DNA of 17,886 nucleotides, from positions 1 to 17,886 of the forward strand of contig JBGTBQ010000123.1 of NCBI GenBank assembly GCA_041749275.1, written 5' to 3'. A model generated the notes under the pieces. That model was not told the DNA's origin, ran no database searches, and saw only the letters and a program-made list of their open reading frames with translations. Origin of the DNA: JBGTBQ01 sp041749275 (GTDB lineage: Bacteria; Acidobacteriota; Blastocatellia; Pyrinomonadales; Pyrinomonadaceae). Positions 7,356-14,023 of this stretch are shown here, one piece after another (position 1 is the first letter of the stretch; each line of letters starts with the position of its first letter). The position numbers were made by a program, and so were the translations under genes.

Positions 7356-9548
7356 ATGCTGTCCGTCGTTCCCCAGTTTGGAAAGCTCCCCGCGTTGCTC
7401 GCGTGTTGCTGCCTGTCCGTTATCGCCGTCGTCGCACAGGAAGCGACGCCTACCCCCGCATCCACTGAATCGGAAGAAGTCATTCGCATCACTACCGAAC
7501 TGGTGCAGACGGACGTAATGGTCTTTGACAAGCAAGGCAAGTTCGTTGATGGGTTGAAGGCCGACCAGTTCGACCTTCGCGTTGATGGGAAGCCGCAGGC
7601 GATCACCTTCTTCGAGCGCATCAAAGCGGGAGCCGTGGACGAGGACGCGCAACTCGCGGCGGCGCGGGGCGGGGCGATGCGGCGCGAAGGCGACAAGATG
7701 GGCGCCGCGCTCCCGCTCGACCGGGGGCGCACGGTCTTCTTCTTCGTTGACGACATACATCTCTCTCCCGACAGTCTGGCGCGCGTGCGGAAGACGCTGC
7801 TCGTATTTATTGAGAACGAGATGGGGCAGAACGACGAGGCAGCGATCATCTCGGCGACGGGCCAGCCCGGTTTTCTCCAACAACTGACTGGCGAGAAAAT
7901 CGTACTTCGCGCGGCGGTCGCCCGCCTCATGCCCCGGTCTTTCGCAGTCCGCGATCTACAGTCGCCGCCAATGACCTCGGCGCATGCGCTCGCTATCGAA
8001 CGTCTTGACAACTCCGTCCTCGACTTTTTCATCGAGGCGTTGCAGCGTGAGACGCCACAGCTTACGCGTGCGAGCGCCGAGCAGGCCGTCATGCAGCGCG
8101 CCCGTAGCATTCTCGCGCAGACAAACTATTTCGCCGACGGCACTCTTATCTCGCTCGAAAACGTCGTGCGTGGTTGCGCGCCGCTCCCCGGTCGCAAACT
8201 CGTCTTCTTCATCTCGGATGGCTTCCAGTTAGACGAGCGCAACGGCAACGCCAAAGACCGCCTTCAGCGCATCACCGACGCGGCGGCCCGCTCCGGGGTC
8301 GTGATTTATTCGGTCGGCGCTCAGGGGTTGACGAGCGGAACGCTTGACGCCACCACGCAGGGAAACTTTGACCCTTCGGGGCGACTGACATCAACCGACT
8401 TATCGGAACTACGCAACTCGCAGGAGCCACTCTCCGTGCTCGCCGCGGACACGGGCGGACGGGCGCTGCTCAACACGAATGCGTTCGAAGCGGCGGTGGG
8501 GAAAGCGCTTGAAGAGACCTCCGTCTATTATCTGCTCGCGTGGAAGCCCGAAGGCGCCGCGACGAACGCCCCGAAGTTTCGCCGCATCGAAGCCAGCGTC
8601 AAAGGGAAGCCCGATTTGCGCGTTATCGTGCGACGCGGTTTCTTCGACTCGCCCCTACCGGAACGGCCCGCCGCGCCACCGAAAAAGAACAATAAAAAAG
8701 AGTCAGCCCCCGCGCCACGCCCCATCCCGATGGCGGAGAAAGAACTCTTTGGCGCACTCACTTCGCGCCACCCGCGCGTATCCCTCCCGACTTCGCTGAC
8801 GCTCGGCTACATTAGCACTTCCGGTCAGGGCACCGTCCTGACTGTTTCACTGGGCGTTGAACGTGAGCTGCTCGAACAGCTTGCGGTCAGCTCGAAAGGC
8901 GAAGCGCGCGTTGATATCGCCGGAGCAGTTTACAACGACAAGGGCGATACCCTCTCCGTGTTCAGGCAGGAATTGAGCGTTAGTCCTTCGCCGGCGCAGA
9001 GCAATCGTCACAGCATTCTCTATAACCACACGCTACGCCTTACTCCGGGACTCTATCAGGTGCGCGTGGCGGCGCTCGAACTAAAGACCAGACGCACCGG
9101 AAGCGCGTCGGAATGGATCGAAATCCCTTCACTCGGCAAGGGGGAATTCTCGATGAGCAGTCTTTTCGTCGGCGAGCGCACCCCGACCACGGTCGTGCCT
9201 TCCATGGACTCGCTCGCGGGCGAGAGCGTGCTGATTAGCGTTGACCGGCGCTTCAATAAAAACTCCTTCTTGCGCTTCCTGACTTTCATCTACAATGCGA
9301 CCGGCGGCTCGAACTCTCCGCCCGACGTGGCGTTGCAGGTGCAAATGTTCCGCGATGACCAGCCAGTGTTCACCGCTCCGCTCAACAAGCTCAAAACGGC
9401 TGGGGTCGCCGATCTTTCGCGCATCCCTTACGCCGCGGAGCTTCCCCTCACAACCTTCCCGCCGGGCCGCTACGTGCTGCAAATCACGGCCCTCGACCGC
9501 ATCAGAAAGGCAACCGCCAACCGCCGCGTCAAATTTGTTGTTGAATGA
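7356..9548 (+). CDS. Secreted VWFA-related protein of the acidobacterial type
   Basis: The 730-residue protein starts with a signal peptide (LPALLACCCLSVIAVVA, likely cut after A27). A short beta region follows (residues 42-88, with VRVDG-type turns as in QFDLRVDGKPQAITFFE), then a von Willebrand A fold (about 126-397). The metal site is non-standard: D133-I-H135-L-S137 replaces DxSxS, and the later acidic residue is D288 in FFISDGF. The pattern TNYFADGTLISLENVV through PGRKLVFFISDGF fits the VWFA-related family that is greatly expanded in Acidobacteriota. A Pro/Lys linker (432-458) leads to a beta-rich C-terminal half. The ATG at 7356 is preferred to TTG at 7341 because it gives a cleaner signal peptide; no good ribosome binding site precedes either. 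Function unknown, probably extracytoplasmic adhesion or protein binding. Confidence 0.9.
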   Translation: MLSVVPQFGKLPALLACCCLSVIAVVAQEATPTPASTESEEVIRITTELVQTDVMVFDKQGKFVDGLKADQFDLRVDGKPQAITFFERIKAGAVDEDAQLAAARGGAMRREGDKMGAALPLDRGRTVFFFVDDIHLSPDSLARVRKTLLVFIENEMGQNDEAAIISATGQPGFLQQLTGEKIVLRAAVARLMPRSFAVRDLQSPPMTSAHALAIERLDNSVLDFFIEALQRETPQLTRASAEQAVMQRARSILAQTNYFADGTLISLENVVRGCAPLPGRKLVFFISDGFQLDERNGNAKDRLQRITDAAARSGVVIYSVGAQGLTSGTLDATTQGNFDPSGRLTSTDLSELRNSQEPLSVLAADTGGRALLNTNAFEAAVGKALEETSVYYLLAWKPEGAATNAPKFRRIEASVKGKPDLRVIVRRGFFDSPLPERPAAPPKKNNKKESAPAPRPIPMAEKELFGALTSRHPRVSLPTSLTLGYISTSGQGTVLTVSLGVERELLEQLAVSSKGEARVDIAGAVYNDKGDTLSVFRQELSVSPSPAQSNRHSILYNHTLRLTPGLYQVRVAALELKTRRTGSASEWIEIPSLGKGEFSMSSLFVGERTPTTVVPSMDSLAGESVLISVDRRFNKNSFLRFLTFIYNATGGSNSPPDVALQVQMFRDDQPVFTAPLNKLKTAGVADLSRIPYAAELPLTTFPPGRYVLQITALDRIRKATANRRVKFVVE

Positions 9549-9683
9549 GAGACGGTTGACGGCTTCACTTCAGAAACCAGAGGCGTTATCTTTCTTCCCG
9601 GTCTTGGACTGAGACTGTCGCTTGTTCACCAACGCGACCGGTTTCAAGCGCTCCATTATTTCAGCCCGCTTCAGGAGAAGGAT

Positions 9684-9980
9684 ATGCTTGAGATTATTCT
9701 GCTTATTTTCCTCACCCGGCGAATCGGCGAGATTGTCGAGGAGAAGGGACGCAAAGGCGGCTGGTATAAAGTGTTGACCGTCGTGCTCTGGATTGGCGGA
9801 GAGGTTATCGGCGCCGTCATCGGCGCGATTGTGGCGGGCGTCAGCGGCTCCAGCGAGTTTCTGATTTACGTCTTCGCCCTACTCGGCGCCGGGGTAGGCG
9901 CCGGCTTATCGTTTATCATCGCCAAAAGCCTCTCGCCAGTCGTTTACAATGCGCCGCCTCCGCCGCCTACATTCGGCTGA
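9684..9980 (+). CDS. Small membrane protein of unknown function
   Basis: The product is 98 residues. It starts with a hydrophobic segment (MLEIILLIFLTRRIG), then a charged loop (EEKGRKGGWYK), then two further membrane segments: one at about 30-52 with Gly-Ala motifs (GGEVIGAVIGAIVAGV), another at about 59-83 (LIYVFALLGAGVGAGLSFII). It ends in a short Pro-rich tail (PPPPPTFG). AGGAG at 9673-9677, six bases before the ATG, supports translation. It lies 135 bases after the VWFA gene on the same strand and faces serA. The Gly-rich helices suggest packing into an oligomer. I do not recognise a named family and suggest no function. Confidence 0.8.
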   Translation: MLEIILLIFLTRRIGEIVEEKGRKGGWYKVLTVVLWIGGEVIGAVIGAIVAGVSGSSEFLIYVFALLGAGVGAGLSFIIAKSLSPVVYNAPPPPPTFG

Positions 9981-10014
9981 GAGCGGCGCTTCACCGACTT
10001 AAACCGCGCCGTGC

Positions 10015-11616
10015 TTAAGGCTCAAGCTCGATCCGCCGGGCCGAGATGATCTGCTCGAAGGAGCGAAGTTCAGCGAGCGTGGCTTCGTCGAGCGGCGCGT
10101 CCGTTTCGATGACGGCGATGGCCTCGCCGCCGCGCGCGCGCCGACCGAGGTGGAAGTTGCTGATGTTGACTCCCCGCTCGCCGAGCGTGGAGCCGAGGCG
10201 TCCGATGACGCCCGGCACGTCGCTGCTCCGCGTGACGAGCATGTTGCCCGCCGGGATGACCTCGACGCGGAAACCATCCAGCTCCGTGATGCGCCCGTCG
10301 CCGCGCTGTCCGAAGAGCGCCCCCGCCGCCGTTCGCTCGCCCGTAGTCGTCAAGACGCGCGTGCGGATGGCGGGCGTCATATCGCCCGCCCCCCCGCCCC
10401 GCTTGTAGGTGTCCGTGACCGCGATGCCGCGCTCGCCGGCGATGAGAAGCGCGTTGACGGCGTTCACACGCGCGCTCATGTTCTTCAACAGCCCGGCCAG
10501 AAATGCACGAGTCACAGGCGCGGCATTCATCCCCGCCACTTCGCCCGCATACTCGATGGCGACTTCGCGCACGGGTTCGTCAATGAGTTGCGCCTGAAAA
10601 CACCCCAGCCGCTCGGCCAGATCGAGGTAAGGCTGGAGCGCGGACAATTCCTGCGCGCCAACCGACGGGACGTTGACCGCCCCTCGCAGCGCCCCTGTCA
10701 AAAAGAAGTCCCGCATCTGCTCCGCCACCGTTAGCGCAACGCCCTCCTGAGCTTCGCGCGTCGAAGCGCCGAGATGCGGCGTGACGATGACCTCTTCGAG
10801 CGAGAGAAGCGGGTGGTCAGCGGGCGGTGGCTCCGCCTCGAACACGTCGAGCGCCGCGCCCGCAACCCGTCCTTCTCTAATCGCCGTGTATAGCGCGTGC
10901 TCGTCAACTAGCCCTCCGCGCGCGCAGTTGATGACGCGCACGCCCTGCTTCATCAGCGAGAATTCGCGCGCGCCGATGATCCCCTTCGTCTCCGGCGTGA
11001 GCGGCGTGTGCACGGTCAGGAAGTCCGCGCGCGCGCAGACATCTTCGAACGAGGCCAGCTCAATCTCCGAATCGCGCGCCTGCTCTGGCGCAACGAACGG
11101 ATCGAAGGCGACGACTTTCATATCAAAGCCACGCGCGCGGCTCGCCACGACGCGCCCGATGCGGCCCAGCCCGACAATGCCCAGCGTCTTCCCGCGTAGC
11201 TCGACGCCGACGAACTTTTTGCGCTCCCACTGCCCGCTCTTCAAACTAGCGTCGCCCTGTGGCACACGCCGCGCGAGCGCCAGCAATAGCGCGAGAGTGT
11301 GCTCGGCGGTCGTCATCGTGTTGCCGTCCGGCGCGTTCATCACGACGATGCCGCGCGTAGTCGCCGCCGACACCTCAATGTTGTCCACGCCGACGCCCGC
11401 GCGCCCTATCGCACGAAGGTTGCCGGCAGCCTCCATCACCTGCGCGGTCACCTTCGTCTCACTCCGCACGACGAGGCCGTCGGCGTCGCGCAACGCCTCA
11501 CACAGCGCGTCGCCCTTGAGACCGGTCTTCTTCTCGACCGTGAAGCCCGCTTCTCTGAGCGGCGCCAGACCGCCTTCGTTTACATCGTCGGCGACAAATA
11601 TTTTGATGTCAGTCAT
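10015..11616 (-). CDS. serA: D-3-phosphoglycerate dehydrogenase (long form with ACT domain)
   Basis: SerA oxidises 3-phosphoglycerate to 3-phosphohydroxypyruvate with NAD+, the first step of serine synthesis, in the cytoplasm. The 533-residue protein has the split substrate domain, the NAD-binding fold with GLGRIG at 149-154, and catalytic R233 (CARGG), E262 (EAEPP) and H281 (PHLGAS). The intervening regulatory domain (about 320-455) and a C-terminal ACT domain (about 457-533, DVPGVIGRLGSTLGERGVNI) mark the long form, which suggests feedback by serine. The start MTDIKIFVADD at 11616 matches the family. An upstream in-frame GTG at 11694 would add 26 residues made from repeat-like sequence and is not favoured. 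It is the last gene of the minus-strand cluster beginning at the cyclotransferase. Confidence 0.96.
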   Translation of the reverse strand: MTDIKIFVADDVNEGGLAPLREAGFTVEKKTGLKGDALCEALRDADGLVVRSETKVTAQVMEAAGNLRAIGRAGVGVDNIEVSAATTRGIVVMNAPDGNTMTTAEHTLALLLALARRVPQGDASLKSGQWERKKFVGVELRGKTLGIVGLGRIGRVVASRARGFDMKVVAFDPFVAPEQARDSEIELASFEDVCARADFLTVHTPLTPETKGIIGAREFSLMKQGVRVINCARGGLVDEHALYTAIREGRVAGAALDVFEAEPPPADHPLLSLEEVIVTPHLGASTREAQEGVALTVAEQMRDFFLTGALRGAVNVPSVGAQELSALQPYLDLAERLGCFQAQLIDEPVREVAIEYAGEVAGMNAAPVTRAFLAGLLKNMSARVNAVNALLIAGERGIAVTDTYKRGGGAGDMTPAIRTRVLTTTGERTAAGALFGQRGDGRITELDGFRVEVIPAGNMLVTRSSDVPGVIGRLGSTLGERGVNISNFHLGRRARGGEAIAVIETDAPLDEATLAELRSFEQIISARRIELEP

Positions 11617-11663
11617 AATGATAATCGGCAGTAGGCAGTCAGCCACCGAGCAGTTCTCTTCAC
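11613..11663 (-). CDS. Possible 16-codon leader ORF coupled to serA
   Basis: AGGAGG at 11678-11673 stands nine bases before a GTG at 11663-11661. The frame reads VKRTARWLTAYCRLSL (the GTG would be read as Met) and stops with TGA at 11615-11613, which overlaps the serA ATG as ATGA. serA itself has no ribosome binding site directly before its ATG, so reading this short frame could deliver ribosomes to serA. Part of the peptide is encoded by 7-mer repeats (11627-11644), which weakens the case for a selected peptide. There is no run of serine codons of the kind expected for serine attenuation. Confidence 0.35.
   Translation of the reverse strand: MKRTARWLTAYCRLSL
11627..11644. repeat. Short 7-mer tandem repeat upstream of serA
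   Basis: GGCAGTA (11627-11633) and GGCAGTC (11634-11640) repeat in register, followed by AGCC. They lie 11 bases upstream of the serA start codon. The form is related to, but not the same as, the GCnnTCA units near the CYTH and pgpA genes. Confidence 0.5.
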
Positions 11664-11690
11664 TGCCCGCGGCCTCCTGCTTACTTGTTT

Positions 11691-11936
11691 TCACATCGGG
11701 CCGCCCGTGTCGCTGCCATCGGCGCGACCGCCCCCCTCGGTTGTCGGCTTCGGCGAGGAGCCTTCGAGCGGGCTGCTGCCAGAACCTGCGCCGCTTCCCG
11801 TTGATACTTTTTCGCCCTCTTCCACGTCGCTCAGTGTCTCGCTGCTCGTCGCCTCCGCATCGCGCTTCGGCGTCCTTTCGCTCGCGGTTTCGGCGCCCGC
11901 CTCGGTCGAGACCGTGCCGTCTTTTCTTTCTTCCAT
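11691..11936 (-). CDS. 81-aa acidic, disordered protein of unknown function
   Basis: The ORF is supported by position and a strong ribosome binding site. The pgpA stop TAA runs straight into GGAGG (TAAGGAGGAACAAAATG), putting the SD eight bases or so before the ATG at 11936. The product begins MEERKDGTVSTEAGAETASE and is made almost wholly of Ser, Thr, Glu, Gly, Lys, Pro and Ala, with no aromatic residue and no hydrophobic core. It has no signal peptide or membrane segment. It should be intrinsically disordered. It sits 11 bases after pgpA and about 75 before serA, so it is co-transcribed with both. No family recognised. A frame on the opposite strand is also open here, but lacks a comparable start. 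Confidence 0.65.
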   Translation of the reverse strand: MEERKDGTVSTEAGAETASERTPKRDAEATSSETLSDVEEGEKVSTGSGAGSGSSPLEGSSPKPTTEGGGRADGSDTGGPM

Positions 11937-11947
11937 TTTGTTCCTCC

Positions 11948-12559
11948 TTACAGAAGCAAGTAGATTGATGTTAGCAGAGACATCACCGTCGCCGCATAGA
12001 CGCCCGCCAGCACATCGTCGGCCATGATGCCTAAACCCGATTCAAGCGCTTCAAGGCGGCGAATCGGGTATGGCTTCCAGATATCGAACACGCGAAAAGC
12101 GAGGAATCCGGCGAGGAGCGCCCACGCTCCCATCGCCCGCGGCACGAACAGAAAGGTAATTAACTGCCCCGCCACTTCGTCAACGACCACAACGCCGGGG
12201 TCTTTCCTCCCCAGCAGCGCCTCGGAGCGCGTAGCCGCCCACGTTCCCGCAAGCGTAATCGCAATAATCATCAACAACTCGAAGGTCATGCGGAAAGCTT
12301 CGAGCGGCGGCAGCGCCATCCCGCGCGCGGTCGCGCCCGCAAAGACCTCGATGCTCGCCCACTGCACGAATACATAAATCCCGACGCCGACCGCCGACCC
12401 CCACGTTCCCGGCGCGATTGGGATGAATCCAACTCCGCACGTAGCGACCGCGAGCGCGATATAGTCCCGCGCTCTTCTCCTCCGCGGCGCGCGCTCGATA
12501 AAAGCGTGCGTGACGACGGGCGGATTGAGTGCGTCGCTGGACTCTTTGACGACAGGCAT
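11948..12559 (-). CDS. pgpA: Phosphatidylglycerophosphatase A
   Basis: PgpA removes the phosphate from phosphatidylglycerophosphate to give phosphatidylglycerol, at the inner membrane. Numbered from the ATG at 12559 the protein has 203 residues. It carries GFIPIAPGTWGSAVG (44-58), KDPGVVVVDEVAGQLITF with K119-D120-P121 and D127-E128, and FDIWKPYPI through GIMADDVLAGVYA with D181-D182; these are the conserved blocks of the family. Four membrane segments are apparent. An in-frame extension up to 12727 is open but overlaps the end of rimO and has no family character, so MPVVKESSD is taken as the start. It has no ribosome binding site; two heptad repeats precede it. It lies 56 bases after rimO and its stop overlaps the SD of the next ORF. 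Confidence 0.93.
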   Translation of the reverse strand: MPVVKESSDALNPPVVTHAFIERAPRRRRARDYIALAVATCGVGFIPIAPGTWGSAVGVGIYVFVQWASIEVFAGATARGMALPPLEAFRMTFELLMIIAITLAGTWAATRSEALLGRKDPGVVVVDEVAGQLITFLFVPRAMGAWALLAGFLAFRVFDIWKPYPIRRLEALESGLGIMADDVLAGVYAATVMSLLTSIYLLL

Positions 12560-12565
12560 AAACAA

Positions 12566-12579
12566 GCGGTCAGCTATCA
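12566..12579. repeat. Heptad repeats abutting the pgpA start
   Basis: GCGGTCA (12566-12572) and GCTATCA (12573-12579) are two units of the same GCnnTCA form found at 4739-4766. On the coding strand the run into the start codon is GCTGACCGCTTGTTTATG. The CYTH gene has the same 18 bases with one difference (C for G at the eleventh base of the shared AAG-side block). Confidence 0.6.
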
Positions 12580-12615
12580 GCCAGAGAAGTAGCCCGATTG
12601 GTGACGGCGGAATGC

Positions 12616-13965
12616 TTAGACAATCTGTCCGACGAGGTCGTACTGTTGCGCCTCTGTAATCAGGATGTTGACGAAGTCTCCATGCTCCACCGAGCAGCCT
12701 TCGGGCGCGTCGTTGATGAGCACGCACCCGTCAATGTCAGGCGCCTGCGTTTCCATCCTCCCTTGCCAGAGCAGGTCAGTCTCTTTCGATGGGCCTTCAA
12801 ACAACACACGCACGGTCTCGCCGACGCGCGCTCGATTCTTCTTGAGCGAGATGCGGGCCTGCTCTTTCATCAAGCGAGTGCGCCGCCGGTTCGCCACCTT
12901 CGCCTCGACTTTATCAGGGAGTTCGAAAGCGGGTGTGCCTTCCTCGTCCGAATAGGTGAACACGCCCACGCGGTCGAATTCGACGGCGCGGACGAAGCCG
13001 AGCAGCTCGTTGAAGTCCTCCTCCGTCTCGCCGGGAAAGCCGGTGATGAAAGTCGTGCGGACGGTGACGCCGGGCACGCGCTTCCGCACGCGCGCGATCA
13101 GGCGTTCGAGAGAGGCGCGCGTGCCCCCTCGACGCATGAGCTTCAAGACGTTGGCCGAGGCGTGCTGGAGCGGCAGGTCGAGATACTTGACCGCCTTCGG
13201 CTCCTCCGCCAGCACGTCAAGAAAGGCGTCGCTGATGTGCGTCGGGTAGGTGTACATGACGCGCACCCACTCGATGCCTTCGAGCCGGCACAGCTCGCGC
13301 ATGAGGTGCGCGAGGGCGTCCGGTTCGCCGAGGTCTTCGCCGTAGCGCGAGGAATCCTGCGCGACGAGGATGATCTCTTTGACGCCGCGTCCGGCCAGCG
13401 CACGGGCCTCGGCCACGACCGAACCGAAGCGGCGACTGCGAAAGTGGCCGCGCATCTGCGGGATAAAGCAGAAGGCGCACGGGCGGTCACAGCCTTCGGC
13501 AATCTTCACGTAGGCGAAGTGTCCGGGCGTGGCGAGCACGCGCGGCGTGGATTCGTCGTAGAGGTAGGTCGCGCTCTGGTTGCCCAGCGGGAGCACGGGC
13601 AGCGAGCGCGTGTTCACCCGCTCGTCGCAAACGGTCGTGATGTCATTGATCTGGCTCGTGCCGATGAAGGCGTCAACTTCCGGCAGTGCCGCCCGCAACT
13701 CATCACGGTAACGCTCGACCAAACAGCCCGCGACGACCACCCGTTTGCAACTGCCGTCCGCCTTCAACCGACTCGCTTCCAGAATCGCGTCAATGGATTC
13801 CTTCTTCGCAGCATCAATAAACCCACACGTATTCACTACGAGCGTCTCGGCCTCGCCGGCGTCGCTTGTAATCTCATAGCCCTTTTCCTTGAGCTGCCCC
13901 ATCATCACCTCGCTGTCAACGAGGTTCTTCGGACATCCCAGACTGATAAAACCCACTTTTTTCAT
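12616..13965 (-). CDS. rimO: Ribosomal protein S12 methylthiotransferase RimO
   Basis: RimO is a radical-SAM enzyme with two iron-sulfur clusters that adds a methylthio group to a conserved Asp of ribosomal protein S12. The 449-residue protein has the three cysteines of the N-terminal cluster at C11 (SLGCPKN), C47 (NTCGF) and C81 (AGCL), and the radical-SAM CxxxCxxC at C159, C163 and C166 (EGCDRPCAFCFIPQMRG). A C-terminal TRAM domain (about 380-449) ends the protein. FISLGCPKNLVDSE and IGTSQ favour RimO over the tRNA enzyme MiaB. The ATG at 13965 is chosen because MKKVGFISLGC is the family start; a TTG 12 codons upstream is less likely. No ribosome binding site is visible. It lies between the TgpA-like gene and pgpA. 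Confidence 0.96.
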   Translation of the reverse strand: MKKVGFISLGCPKNLVDSEVMMGQLKEKGYEITSDAGEAETLVVNTCGFIDAAKKESIDAILEASRLKADGSCKRVVVAGCLVERYRDELRAALPEVDAFIGTSQINDITTVCDERVNTRSLPVLPLGNQSATYLYDESTPRVLATPGHFAYVKIAEGCDRPCAFCFIPQMRGHFRSRRFGSVVAEARALAGRGVKEIILVAQDSSRYGEDLGEPDALAHLMRELCRLEGIEWVRVMYTYPTHISDAFLDVLAEEPKAVKYLDLPLQHASANVLKLMRRGGTRASLERLIARVRKRVPGVTVRTTFITGFPGETEEDFNELLGFVRAVEFDRVGVFTYSDEEGTPAFELPDKVEAKVANRRRTRLMKEQARISLKKNRARVGETVRVLFEGPSKETDLLWQGRMETQAPDIDGCVLINDAPEGCSVEHGDFVNILITEAQQYDLVGQIV

Positions 13966-13967
13966 AG

Positions 13968-13983
13968 TCAAAATAAATTTTGA
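13968..13983. promoter_or_regulatory. AT-rich palindrome just before rimO
   Basis: TCAAAATAAATTTTGA is a 16-bp near-perfect palindrome (7-bp arms around AA) two bases upstream of the rimO ATG, where a ribosome binding site would normally be. It could be an operator or simply an AT-rich unstructured leader that helps initiation without an SD. Confidence 0.35.
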
Positions 13984-14023
13984 GTCAAGAGTGACAAGCA
14001 ACAGATTCGCATTCTATTTCTCA

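Noticed and set aside
9549..9683. Another heptad array after the VWFA gene (GACGGTT GACGGCT)
   Set aside because: Only two imperfect units can be aligned, which is not enough to call a repeat.
9981..10014. Terminator between the small membrane protein gene and serA
   Set aside because: Only a short GGCGC/GCGCC pairing with a long loop and no T-run is present.
11617..11694. N-terminal extension of SerA from GTG 11694, overlapping the stop of the 81-aa ORF
   Set aside because: The 26 added residues come from repeat-like DNA and have no counterpart in the family, while MTDIKIFVADD is the normal beginning.
10781..11968. Plus-strand open frame of 395 codons opposite serA and the 81-aa ORF
   Set aside because: Ser/Arg/Pro-rich shadow opposite a conserved enzyme; no start signal.
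12560..12727. N-terminal extension of PgpA up to 12727
   Set aside because: It would overlap the end of rimO by over 100 bases and encodes Arg-rich sequence foreign to PgpA, including the repeat.
12598..13983. Plus-strand open frame of 461 codons opposite rimO
   Set aside because: rimO has all its cysteine motifs on the other strand; this frame is a GC-rich shadow rich in His, Arg and Asp without domains.
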